DNA from: Hedera helix
Taxonomy: Eukaryota > Streptophyta > Magnoliopsida > Apiales > Araliaceae
Assembly: GCA_947179155.2 (NCBI GenBank)
Contig: OX359265.1
Coordinates: 258,001 to 322,000, forward strand
Length of the DNA: 64,000 nucleotides
Reading direction: 5' to 3'
In this document: piece after piece, positions 47,672 through 59,181 of the stretch
Numbering within the stretch: the first letter of the stretch is position 1
Layout of the letters: each line of letters begins with the position of its first letter
Notes under the pieces: model-generated
What the model was told of the DNA's origin: nothing
Seen by the model: the letters and a program-made list of their open reading frames with translations, nothing else
The model's database searches: none
Translations under genes and position numbers: made by a program

Positions 47672-48403
47672 TGTAAATATTTTGGGTGATGACTCACCAT
47701 TTAAATATTTAATAAAGTAAGGCTAGATAGAGGAATAAGGACAATTTACTTTATGAGATTTTGGGTGGTGGGGTATTATCAAGAAATATCTTCACAGACA
47801 CATTAGATTAAGAGAGACAATCACTTTATATGTTTTATATACTGTGAGCCAGATAATAAGGATTATTATTATCAGCAGAGTGAGATACCACATGGAGATA
47901 TGACTTATTACTATCAAGAGAAATAAGGAAGGAGGGAGAGAATATATCATCTTCTCCATTACACCAAATATTAGACCGGAATACTTCATTTTGATCACAC
48001 TTCGGCACACACCGATATACATAGAGTTATAGTGATATACAACGCGAACAATAAGCACCATTTATACACGACGATAAATATCGAAGGGTAGTGATATACA
48101 TTGCGTGTATGAAGAAATATTATTGTGTCTCGTTACAAATTATTATATATTGACATTTATCGTTATACGTCGGTCCGTGTACATATGAGTATTTTTCCTG
48201 TGAGAATGTTGTAACACTTCTAATTTCTTTTTAGTGAATTTTGGAGATCTTTTTTTCGTGGGTTCTTTTTCAATTTGAATTTCCACGTTAATTCTTATGT
48301 TCTTATATTTTGAGTTTGATTTCTTTACAGTATAATTTATATTTTCAGTATTTACTAGGGTACTTTTTGGCGATTTTGTCAGGTGCAAAATTGGACGTTA
48401 ACA
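47672..48403 (+). repeat. Left LTR of the 5.5-kb element
   Basis: TG...CA termini; collinear with 52463-53199. Confidence 0.85.
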
Positions 48404-48652
48404 TTTGTGACGACCCCAAATCTGGGTTCCATAACCTCGAGTTTGGTTCTCACCATTCAACACATTACTAACAATTAAATACATACATTGCATTTAAATA
48501 TCGCGGAATAATACATATTGGTTCCCTTTAAAAGGTTACAATACCAGGGTCTATCAACCTTAACATAAAAACAGTTCCTATCATAAGGAATTACAAAAGG
48601 TTTAACAACCGTAAATACATAATTAAAGATCTAATTAGCATGCATAAGCTAC

Positions 48653-48721
48653 TTAAGCTTTGGCCTTTCCTTTTCCCTTATCCTTCTTGGAGCAATCGGG
48701 TCTATCTGAAAAATGGTTCAT
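48653..48721 (-). other. Conserved 22-codon Lys/Gly-rich short reading frame (LTR B)
   Basis: ATG at 48721 leads to a frame containing DRPDCSKKDKGKGKAKA and TAA at 48655-48653. The homologous frame in LTR C is intact with the same length (57692-57624), and LTR A encodes SSKSDKGKGKANA then stop in the same place. If the predicted acceptor inside it is used, only the Lys/Gly part would be exonic. Not a proven gene. Confidence 0.35.
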
Positions 48722-48727
48722 GATATA

Positions 48728-48759
48728 GCAAGAATGAGCAACTAGTTTGCTTAGCAAGT
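48728..48759 (-). promoter_or_regulatory. Conserved LTR block plus 3' splice-site consensus (LTR B)
   Basis: The plus strand reads GCAAGAATGAGCAACTAG then TTTGCTTAGCAAGT. TTTTTCAG is just downstream on the minus strand. Confidence 0.5.
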
Positions 48760-49746
48760 TTAGAACAATCATAGAGATTTAATATATCATCAATGAATGA
48801 GAAATGTCATCAATGGTTCAACGATAGATATAACAATTGTGAATGAAACAGGATTCAAATTTTAATAAACAGAATATTTGAATCTTAAAATGCCGAGTGG
48901 TCACTAAGGACCCTGAACTAACGAGGGTATAATAGAGTTTCCTCTGACCCTTTGAGTTGTTTGGTTTTCAAGGGGATCAGCCTATTCAACCCGCTTTATA
49001 TGCATTACATTTAGTCACTGGCGCCCAAAGTCGGTTTTCCGATACAAAATCCCCTAATTTAGGGTTGTTCAATTCTCAGACTTAATATAAGAAATCCGCA
49101 CCCAACAATGGTTTGGATAAGCTTTTAAAAGTATTCAAGTATTGAATTTATAAACGTAATGTCTAGCTGAACTATTAGCTTTTGACATTTTTAATACAGT
49201 TCATGAATCAAGAACTAATAAGCTTCAAGTGCACTAAGTGCGATTTTATAAACAATATGGATGTGGGATAATTTTAAATAATTAAACCACTTCAAGCTTT
49301 GACAATAAATACAAGTATAGAAACTTATTCAACAATAAATGAGTAGGGTTAGAGAACTTGCTTGTCTGCTCAGCTACAATAAATGTCTATCTTTAACTAA
49401 CTTGCTTTGAAAGATCTAACATTAATCAATTCGATCTAATAATTAGTACGGCGTATTTGCATAACTATACGCTTAATAATGAACTTATTTACCACACATA
49501 AATACTAACACATAATTTACATTAGTCAAAACAATATTATTAACCTTATAGATCCTTAATCATTTTAGGTTAATAATTTAATAAGTTAGAAAATATTTTT
49601 CTTAAGCGTTAGACACTTATTAAACCCTTAAACAACTTATTACAATTGTTTAATTAAATCATAATTAAATTCAATTTATTTTATTAACTCAATCTCTATT
49701 TAATTACTATTTAATCTTGATTAAATAGAAATTAATTAATTAACTC

Positions 49747-50250
49747 TAGTTATTATTTAAAATAAATAATAACTAATTGTACTTACTTATTATTTAATAA
49801 TAATTAAATAATAATTAATTATTGACTTAATTTTAACCTTCTTTAATTTAATATTAATCAACCAATAATTAACTAAGTAATTAACCTTACTTATTATTTA
49901 ATTTAAGGAAATTAAATAATAGTTTACTAATTTTAATCCTCTTTAATTATTATTTAATGTCAATTAAATAATAATTAATTATTTAATTAATTATAATTAT
50001 TATTTAAGGTTAAATAATAATCAATTCATTCTTATTTATTATTTAAATTAAATAATAAATTATTAAATCTAATAACTTAATTTCCATTAATCGTTATTTA
50101 ATGCTAATTAAATAATAGTTAATTCCTTAATTATCCTTATTTATTATTTAATAATATTTAAATAATAAATAATTAATTTATAAATTTTATCTCTCTTTAA
50201 TTATTATTTAATAGGAATTAAATAATAATTGCTAATTTATCACCTTTATT
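49747..50250. repeat. Array of AT-rich hairpins in LTR B
   Basis: Successive stem-loops of 12-16 bp include TAGTTATTATTTA/TAAATAATAACTA (49747-49775), TATTATTTAATTT/AAATTAAATAATA (about 49892), TTAATTATTATTTAAT/ATTAAATAATAATTAA with loop GTCA (about 49946), ATTATTATTTAA/TTAAATAATAAT, ATTTATTATTTAA/TTAAATAATAAAT and others. Stems differ in sequence but both arms change together. Confidence 0.85.
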
Positions 50251-50547
50251 TATTATTAACATTTAAAATAATAAATAAATAATAAATTTATTTAACTTAA
50301 CCATGATTTAGCTAACTAGATTAATATTTAAAATATTTAAATATTAAAATTAATGAAAAATATCCTCCCCAATATTATTTTTGTATTATTATTATTTTTG
50401 TTATAATTTTAAATTAGTTTTTAAATATTTAAATTATTTAAATTTAACCCGAATGGCATTTCCGTAAATAAGTTGAAAACTGATCCGAGGGCAGAATGGT
50501 AATTTTTCCAAGAAAAACACGTAGGGGCAGTATGGTAATTTCGCAGA

Positions 50548-50725
50548 AAACCGGTGCTCGCGCATTGCGCGCGTATTCAGAAACAACGACCCAAAACGGT
50601 GCTGTTTTGAGAAGCCGGAAACGGCTTCCGCGCATACGCGCGGAGTAAGATTCGACAGACACCAAACGACATCGTTTGGCTCCGCGTTTTTTCAGCCCAA
50701 AGGCTTGCGCGCATTGCGCGTACTG
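50548..50725. repeat. GC-rich palindrome cluster in LTR B
   Basis: GCGCGCATTGCGCGC-like, CCGCGCATACGCGCGG, GAAGCCGGAAACGGCTTC, AAACGACATCGTTT and TTGCGCGCATTGCGCG lie close together in otherwise AT-rich DNA. Confidence 0.8.
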
Positions 50726-51649
50726 TTCCCTTTTTTTTTTTTTTCCTTCCCTTTAGCAGAATGTGAACAGTGCTCCGGCACACACATAAAAATATACCAT
50801 CAAGTAAGCTTTAACTCTTCAATAAAAATCCAAAAAATTTACCAATCACCTTATATTAATTTATAACATGAAAAATTAATTTTTCATGATTTAATATCAT
50901 TATTTTTTTATAAAAAATTTTACATCACATAAACTACCACAAATCATAACTTTTTGTGTATAACTCCATTTTGAGTGATTCAAACTTTGTTTTTCTCATG
51001 ATTTAATGTTCTATAATATTAGAACATTAAACCTAAGGTTTATAAAAATATTTTTGGTCCTAAATTCCAAGACTTGTTTATACACTACTAAACACATATT
51101 TTAACATATAAAATATATCAAAATACAAACCAAACATATTAAACTCAAACATGACATAAATATTACAACTACACATTAATAACTATATTAACATGTTTAT
51201 ACTAACATGATGATTTATTTAATTTAAAAACAAAATTTCATTTAAAATAACCATTACCTTGATTTAATGGCTATTCTCCTTTTTCTTCCAAAATAAGTGG
51301 TGAATCTTGAAGACATAAACCAAGAACTCCTTCTCTTGATAATTTTGCTCTCAAGATATTTTTCTACACTCTCAAATGCTCTCTAGCTCTCTCTTTTGGA
51401 CTTGGAGAAAATAATGAAATAACATCTACCAATTTCAAGTATACTTGCAAATTATTAGATACAAAAATTATATCTATAAGTCATGATGCTCCTACTTGGA
51501 TACTTGCACAAGAAAGTTAGCCCATGACTTAGTTGGTGAGGATTTTGTGGGAAAAGACTTTCCCAAAAATCAAAACAAGCAAGGTGGTAAGTGTTCAGAG
51601 CTTATCACTCAGCCTTGGTGGTTAGGTGGGGTGTGCTTGGCAGTGTGGG

Positions 51650-51960
51650 TCGGAGCTTAGAGGTTGTTTCTCGGGCTCGATGGCGGTGGTGGGTAGGAGC
51701 TCAGCGACTGGGTGTAGCTCGGCGGTTCTTTGGTCTAGCTCGGTGATCAACTTCGGAAGCTCAGTGGTCGGGAGAAGCTCTGCTGTCTGGGCTTGGTGTC
51801 GGTTGGGTTGGGCTCGATGCTTCATGGCATCCCAACAGTTTGATGGCTTCATGTCGGCAACTTGGGATATCGAGTTGGCAGACGGTTGTTTTGGTGGTTG
51901 CTCGACAGGAGCTCAGTTTCAGGGCGGGAGTGGCTCAACAACTCGGCAGGAGCTTGGTCC
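51650..51960. repeat. Degenerate GAGCTC-type tandem repeat
   Basis: Imperfect units around (G/T)AGCTC(A/G)G(C/T)G recur about every 20-25 bp (GGAGCTTAGAGG, GGAGCTCAGCGAC, GTAGCTCGGCGG, TAGCTCGGTGATC, GAAGCTCAGTGGTC, GAAGCTCTGCTGTC). The 114-codon frame here is a by-product. Confidence 0.65.
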
Positions 51961-52462
51961 TGAAACATGAAAACATCGTACGGTACCATAGCAGTGCGAC
52001 AGGAGAGAAAAAATTAAAAAAAGGAGGAAAAAGAAAGAATTAGAAAATAAAAAGAGAGGAAGTTGGCGTATGAAGTAGTAAGGAGAGGAAAAATTGATGA
52101 GATGAGGAGAGATAGAGAGTTGGTGGGTGAGAATAAAGAGAGATAGATTAATATAAAAAAAAGTTATTTGAGAATTAAAAAGAAAGGGAAAGTTGGTGGA
52201 GGAGGAGAGACAATGGGTGATAAAGTATAATAAAAAGATTTTTGGAAGCATGATAAGAAAAGGTAATGGTGGGGGCCAGTGATTAAAGAAAATGATGATT
52301 GAAGGAGGAGGAGAGAGAAGGTTAGTGGGTATATCTATAAAGAAAAAAAATCATAACATACTAGATGCATAGCAGTAGGTGGCTTGGCATATTTGGTGAA
52401 TTTTTATATTACTCTCTTATTATAATTTTTTTATAACAGGAGAGTAGGGGGTTATGTTGGGG

Positions 52463-53199
52463 TGTAAATATTTTGGGTGATGACTCACCATTTAAATATT
52501 TGATAAAGTAAGGCTAGGTGGAGGGATAAGGACAATTTACTTTAAGAGATTTTGGGCGGTGGGGTATTATCAAGGAATATCTTCACAGACACATCAGATT
52601 AGGAGAGACGGTTACTTTATATGCTTTATATATTGGTAGCCAAAGAATGATGACTATTATTATCAGAAGAGTGAGATGCTACATGGAGATATGATTTATT
52701 ACTATCAGGAGAAATAAGGAAGGAGAGAGAAAATATATCATATTTTCCATTACACCAAATATTAGATCAAAATACTCCATCTTGATCGCATTCTGACACA
52801 CACCGATATATATAGAGTTATAGCGATATACAGTATGAATAACAAACACAATTTATACACGTCGGTAAACATCGAAGGGTTGTGATATACACCACGCGTA
52901 TGAAGAAATATTGTTTTGTCTCATCATTATATATCGACATATATCGGTATACGTTGGTCCGTGTACAGATGAGTATTTTCCCTTTAAGAATGTTGTAACA
53001 CTTTCAATATCTTTTTAGTGGATTTCAGAGATCTTTCCCCCGTGGTTTTTTCCCAATTTGGGTTTTTACGTTAATTTTTGTGTTCTTATATTTTGAGTTT
53101 GATTTCTTTACAGTATAATTTATATTTCCAGTATGTATTAGCATACTTTTTGGCATGCTCTTTTGGTGATTTTGTTAGGTGCAAAATTGGACGTTAACA
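52463..53199 (+). repeat. Right LTR of the 5.5-kb element
   Basis: Follows a polypurine tract; TG...CA termini; matches 47672-48403. Confidence 0.85.
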
Positions 53200-53528
53200 T
53201 TTCCTATGATAAACTAGTATAGAAAACGTAACATATTGAACTAGTATATATGGCATAATCTAAGTTCATATGTGAATTTAAGAATTAGTTTGTCACATTC
53301 TTCCATCAACCAGATTAATTCCCACAACTAGAGCTCCCTACATCTGTAATTGTAAGATGTTATAACTTAAAGACTACAAATGAATTCAATTTTTCAATCA
53401 TACGCGTCTCGCTAGCTTTGAGAAGCAATGCCATTTAAAACATAAATTTGAACAAGGTTTAAAATTAGCACATAAGGAAAAGAGAACAGTTTTGAAAATA
53501 AAACAATATAATACACAAATAGAGACAC

Positions 53529-53532
53529 ACAC

Positions 53533-53576
<44 letters not shown>
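53529..53576. repeat. (TA)n(TG)n microsatellite
   Basis: ATATATAT followed by about 17 TG units sits immediately downstream of the GT14 exon on the minus strand, in its intron. Confidence 0.9.
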
Positions 53577-53978
53577 TACCTAAAAAAACCTGTCCCCCAA
53601 TTTTTCAAAAGGCAATGGACCAGGGCTGAAGAACATGAATGCAATTTTAGGCATTTTTGTCAGAGCTAGTGGTGTATTCAAAATATCTCTAATAACAACA
53701 CGAGAAGCAACCTCTTCATCTGTAAGTTCTCTTGCAGTGGCAGGTGGAAGCCAGTCAACAAAGGTCTTGCAACTGCTAGACAAAAATACATAATATGCAG
53801 AAGAATTCTGAGGAGGGTAAACATAAGTGCAAACTAAAAACATGCTGACCAATGAAACCAATACAATAATCCATGTTTCTAAGTCGGTTTGGATTGGGGT
53901 TGTTATAAAAAAAGTTCCAAGTGATCTTAGGAGCTTGGTGAGTAGGTAAGCATAAGTGTTTAGGGTGCATAGTTGCAT
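53577..53978 (-). pseudogene. GT14 (DUF266, core-2/I-branching) first exon, truncated gene
   Basis: The frame from ATG 53978 has an N-terminal signal anchor (WIIVLVSLVSMFLVCTYVYP) and then WLPPATARELTDEEVASRVV, IRDILNTPLALTK and PKIAFMFFSPGPLPFEKL, the diagnostic start of plant GT14/DUF266 glycosyltransferase-like proteins of the Golgi. The family's W-D-K-F-F-Q ends as G-D-R-F-F-stop: the last codon before the GTAATA donor is TAG where the family has Gln, and TGG has become GGG. No further exons (the catalytic part) occur between here and 44100; the 5.5-kb retroelement begins 378 bp downstream. This is a 5' fragment. Confidence 0.75.
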
Positions 53979-54000
53979 AAGGTGAGCAAAAGTGTTCGGT

Positions 54001-54239
54001 AGGGCTGTAAATGGTAACCGGAAAATTCGTATTCGTTCGCATTCGGAAAAAAACGGATATTATTCGCATTCGAAAAAAAACGGATATATCCGTATTCGGT
54101 TTAAAGGTATCCGCAAATAAACGAATACGAATACGGATATAGGCGTATTCGTATTCGTTTAACATCCGTCCGTAAATATATCCGGCGGATAGCGGATATC
54201 CGGAATCCGATATCCGAATTCGGATCCGTATCCGAATAA

Positions 54240-54240
<1 letters not shown>
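54001..54240. mobile_element. hAT-like terminal region with CGGATATCC-type subterminal repeats
   Basis: TAGGGCTGTAAATGG followed by many repeats of CGTATTCG, CGGATATCC and CCGAATTCGGATCCG on both strands resembles the end of plant hAT transposons. The matching opposite terminus was not found, so the element is partial or unbounded. Confidence 0.45.

Positions 54241-54281
<41 letters not shown>
54241..54281. repeat. (TA)n microsatellite
   Basis: About 20 TA units after the hAT-like segment. Confidence 0.9.
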
Positions 54282-54284
<3 letters not shown>

Positions 54285-54483
54285 AGCAAAATAATTTCTT
54301 TTAAGTTTTAAGTGGTCTTCCTAACATAATAATTAGTTTTCACTATCATACAAAAATTGTTTTTAAAATATGTCATTTCACTTCTAAAAAGTAGAAAATA
54401 ACACTTTTATTAAAATATTAATAAATTGATTTAAGTATAGTTAAGGAATTTCTATTATTATAAAGTTAAAATATCTCAAATGT

Positions 54484-56106
54484 ATCATTTAACAAGTGTT
54501 ATAAATATCATTTAACAAGTGTTATAATATAATTTTTGGATCATTTAACAAGTGTTATAAATATCATTTAAATGTTATAATTATAGATTATAAATATTCA
54601 TACACACTACAGTATTGCTCTAAACATATAAAACGAACATCAACTTATTAATGGACATCAAACTTTAATAAGTAGAGCATTTATTTTAAAATTTAGGATT
54701 TTAAAAATAATAAAAATTTATTTGAATTATAATTTAAAGTATTGATTATTGTATTTATTAAAAATAAATAAATTAACATTCATTCATTAATGAACTATAC
54801 TTTAAAACTAATTATTTTTTCCTTTTATTCTAGTTATATATAGTGTTACAATATATCTAAAATACATCATTTAACAAGTGTTATAAATATCATTTAAATG
54901 TTATAATTATATATTATAAATATATGACAACTACAATATTACTCCAAATTAACACATAAAATGAGCATCTACTTATTAATGGATATCAAAACATTAATAA
55001 GTAGAGCATTTATTTTTGAATTTAGGATTTAAAAAATAATGAAAAATTATTTGAATTATAATTTATAGCATTGATTATTGTATTTATTAAAAATAAATAA
55101 ATTAATATTTACTCATTAATGAACTATACTTTAAAACTCATTATTTTTTCCTCTTATTCTAGTTATATATAGTGTTACAATATATCTAAAATATATCATT
55201 TAACAAGTTTTATAAATATTATTTAAATGTTATAATTATAGATTATAAATATTCATACACACTACAATATTACTCCAAATTAACACATAAAATGAACATT
55301 TACTTATTAATGAACATCTAAACATTAATAAGTAGAGCATTCATTTTGAATTTAAGATTTCAAAAATAATGAAAATTTATTTAAATTATAATTTAGAGCA
55401 TTGATTATTATATTTATTAAAAATAAATAAATTAACATTCAGTCATTAATAAACTATACTTTAAAACTCATTATTTTTTTCTCTTATTCTAGTTATATAT
55501 AGTGTTACAATATATCTAAAATATATCATTTAACAAGTTTTATAAATATAATTTAAATGTTATAATTATAGATTATAAATATTCATACACACTACATTAT
55601 TACTTCAAATTAACACATAAAATGAACATCTATTTATTAATGGGCATCTAAACATTAATAAGTAGAGCATTCATTTTGAGTTTAGGATTTCAAAAATAAT
55701 AAAAACTTATTTAAATTATAATTTAGAGTATTGATTATTGTATTTATTAAAAATAAATAAATTAACATTCATTCATTAATGAACTATACTTTAAAACTCA
55801 TTATTTTTTCCCATTATTATAGTTATATATAGTGTTACAACATATCTAAAATGTATCATTTAACAAGTATTATAAATATAATTTAAATGTTATAATTATA
55901 GATTATAAATATTCATACACACTACAATATTATTTCAAATTAACATATAAAATAGGTATCTATTTATTAATGGACGTATAAACATTAATAACTAGAGCAT
56001 TCATTTTTAATTTTAAAAATAATAAAAACTTATTTGAATTGTAATTTAGAGTATTGATTATTGTATTTATTAAAAATAAATAAATTAACATTCATTTATT
56101 AATATG
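54484..56106. repeat. Satellite array, 326-330 bp monomer, about five copies
   Basis: TCATTTAACAAG(T)GTTATAAAT starts monomers at 54541, 54867, 55196, 55526 and 55856, i.e. periods of 326, 329, 330 and 330. Each monomer contains ATAAGTAGAGCATT, TATTAAAAATAAATAAATTAA and GTTATATATAGTGTTACAA blocks. A truncated copy precedes the first full one. No coding. Confidence 0.92.
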
Positions 56107-56289
56107 AACTAGTAATTGTCCGTGCCTGAAGGCATGACGTAACGAAAAATTAGATTAAAATTCAAAAAATACTACAATACTTAAAGACGCTTTACAAACT
56201 AAATAACTTACAATCACACATAACAATTATCATAATTCACCACACCGCCATAATAATTAATTTTCTTTTAAAAATAGATATCCAGAAAA
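56107..56289. other. Unassigned spacer
   Basis: Begins ACTAGTAATTGTCCGTGCC and continues GAAGGCATGACG, which looks like the border of a further repeat. No gene. Confidence 0.4.
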
Positions 56290-57377
<1,088 letters not shown>

Positions 57378-57378
<1 letters not shown>

Positions 57379-59181
57379 GTGACGACCCCAAATCCGGGTT
57401 CCATAACCTCGAGTTTGGTTCTCACTATTCAACACATTACTAACAATTAAATACATACATTGCATTTAAACATCGCGGAATAATACATATTGGTTCCCTT
57501 CAAAAGGTTACAATACCAGGGTCTATCAACCTTAACATAAAACAGTTCCTATCATAAAGAATTACAAAAGGTTCTTCAACAGTAAATACACATTAAATAT
57601 CTAATTAGCATGCATAAGCTAACTTAATCTCTGACTTTTCCTTTTCCCTTATCCTTCTTTGAGCAATCAGGTCTATCTGAAAAATGGTTCATGATATAGC
57701 AAGAATGAGCAACTAGTTTGCTCAGCAAGTTTAGAACAATCATAGATATTTAATATATCATGAATGAATGGGAAATATCATCAATGATTCAACAATAGAT
57801 ATAACAATTGTGAATGAAACAAGATTCAAATTTTTTTATAAACAGAAGATTTGAATCTTAAAATGCTGAGCGGTCACTAAGGACCCTGAACTAACGAGGG
57901 TATAATAGAGTTTCCTCTGACCCTTTGAGTTGTTTGGTTTTCAAGGGGATCAGCCTATTCAACCCGCTGTATATGCATTACATTTAGTCACTGGCGCCCA
58001 AAGTCGGTTTCCCGACACAAAATCCCCTAATTTAGGGTTGTTCAATTCTCAGACTTAATATAAGAAATCCGCACCCAACAATGGTTTGGATAAGCTTTTA
58101 AAAGTATTCAAGTATTGAATTTATAAACGAAATGTCTAGCTGAACTATTAGCTTTTGACATTTTTAATACAGTTCATGAATCAAGAACTAATAAGCTTCA
58201 AGTGCACTAAGTGCGATTTTATAAACAATATGGATGTGGGATAATTTTAAATAATTAAACCACTTCAAGCTTTGACAATAAATACAAGTATAGAAACTTG
58301 TTCAACAATAAATGAGTAGGGTTAGAGAACTTGCTTGTTTGCTCAGCTACAATAATTGTCTAGCTTTAACTAACTTGCTTTGAAAGACCTAACATTAATA
58401 AAGTCGGTCTAATAATTAGTATGGCGTATTTGCATAACTATACGCTTAATTAATGAACTTATTTACCACACATAAGTACTAACACATAATTTACATTAGT
58501 CAAAACAATATTATTAACCTTATAGACCCTTAATCATTTTAGGTTAATAATTTAATAAGTTTAGAAAATATTTTTCTTAAGTGTTGGACACCTATTAAAC
58601 CCTTAAACAACTTATTACAATTGTTTAATTAAAGCATAATTAAATTTAATTTATTTTATTAACTCAATCTCTATTTAATTACTATTTAATCTTGGTTAAA
58701 TAGAAATTAATTAATTAACTCTAGTTATTATCTAAAATAAATAATAACTAATTGTACTTACATATTATTTAATTATAATTAAATAATAAATAATTATTGA
58801 CTGATTTTAACCTTCTTTAATTTAATATTAATCAACCAATAATTAACTAAGTAATTAACCTTACTTATTACTTAATTTAAGGAAATTAAATAATAGTTTA
58901 CTAATCTTAATCCTCTTTAATTATTATTTAATATCAATTAAATAATAATTAATTATTTAATTAATTTTAATTATTATTTAAGGTTAAATAATAATCAAAT
59001 CATTCTTATTTATTATTTAAATTAAATAATAAATTATTACTCTAATAACTTAATTTCCATTAATCGTTATTTAATGCTAATTAAATAATAATTAATTACT
59101 TAATTATCCTTATTTATTATTTAATAATATTTAAATAATAAATAATTAATTTATAAATTTTATCTCTCTTTAAGTATTATT
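57378..59181 (-). mobile_element. LTR C, close copy of LTR B, cut by a copia element
   Basis: TGTGACGACCCCAAATCCGG starts at 57378. It is collinear with 48406 to about 50206 at about 97% identity, including the conserved block (57699-57730), mini-ORF (57692-57624) and hairpin array (about 58720-59160). It stops at 59181 where a copia LTR begins; the rest would lie beyond the window. Confidence 0.85.
57699..57730 (-). promoter_or_regulatory. Conserved LTR block plus 3' splice-site consensus (LTR C)
   Basis: The plus strand reads GCAAGAATGAGCAACTAG then TTTGCTCAGCAAGT. A minus-strand TTTTTCAG follows at 57677. Confidence 0.5.

Larger units (their letters stand above)
48406..51590 (-). mobile_element. 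LTR B, related to LTR A and LTR C, right end not found
   Basis: TGTGACGACCCCAAATCTGG starts 2 bp inside the left LTR boundary. The first 1.8 kb match LTR C (57378-59181) at roughly 97%, and the first few hundred bases match LTR A more weakly. The expected CATTACA end is not seen; similarity to LTR-type sequence fades near 51590, so the right border is approximate and probably truncated. Minus-strand landmarks are a TATA-like box at 51467-51482, donor ATCAAG|GTAATGG at 51258/51257, the hairpin array (49747-50250), the GC-rich palindromes, the conserved block (48728-48759), acceptor 48706/48705 and the mini-ORF. Confidence 0.75.
47672..53199 (+). mobile_element. Non-autonomous LTR retrotransposon, 5.5 kb
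   Basis: LTRs at 47672-48403 and 52463-53199 (TGTAAATATTTTGGG...GACGTTAACA) are about 90% alike. GTAGGGGGTTATGTTGGGG just before the right LTR is a polypurine tract, so the element reads on the plus strand. The interior has no gag or pol; most of it is LTR B (48406 onward), plus a GC-richer stretch at 51600-51970 and an A/G-rich stretch. No exact target duplication is found: TTTCCT follows the right LTR and also occurs 7 bp upstream of the left. Confidence 0.8.

Noticed and set aside
51626..51970. 114-aa plus-strand frame
   Set aside because: Produced by a degenerate GAGCTC mini-satellite; no protein-like conservation.
47659..53205. TTTCC as the target-site duplication of the 5.5-kb element
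   Set aside because: The left copy is 7 bp away from the TG terminus, so it cannot be a clean TSD; left as unresolved.
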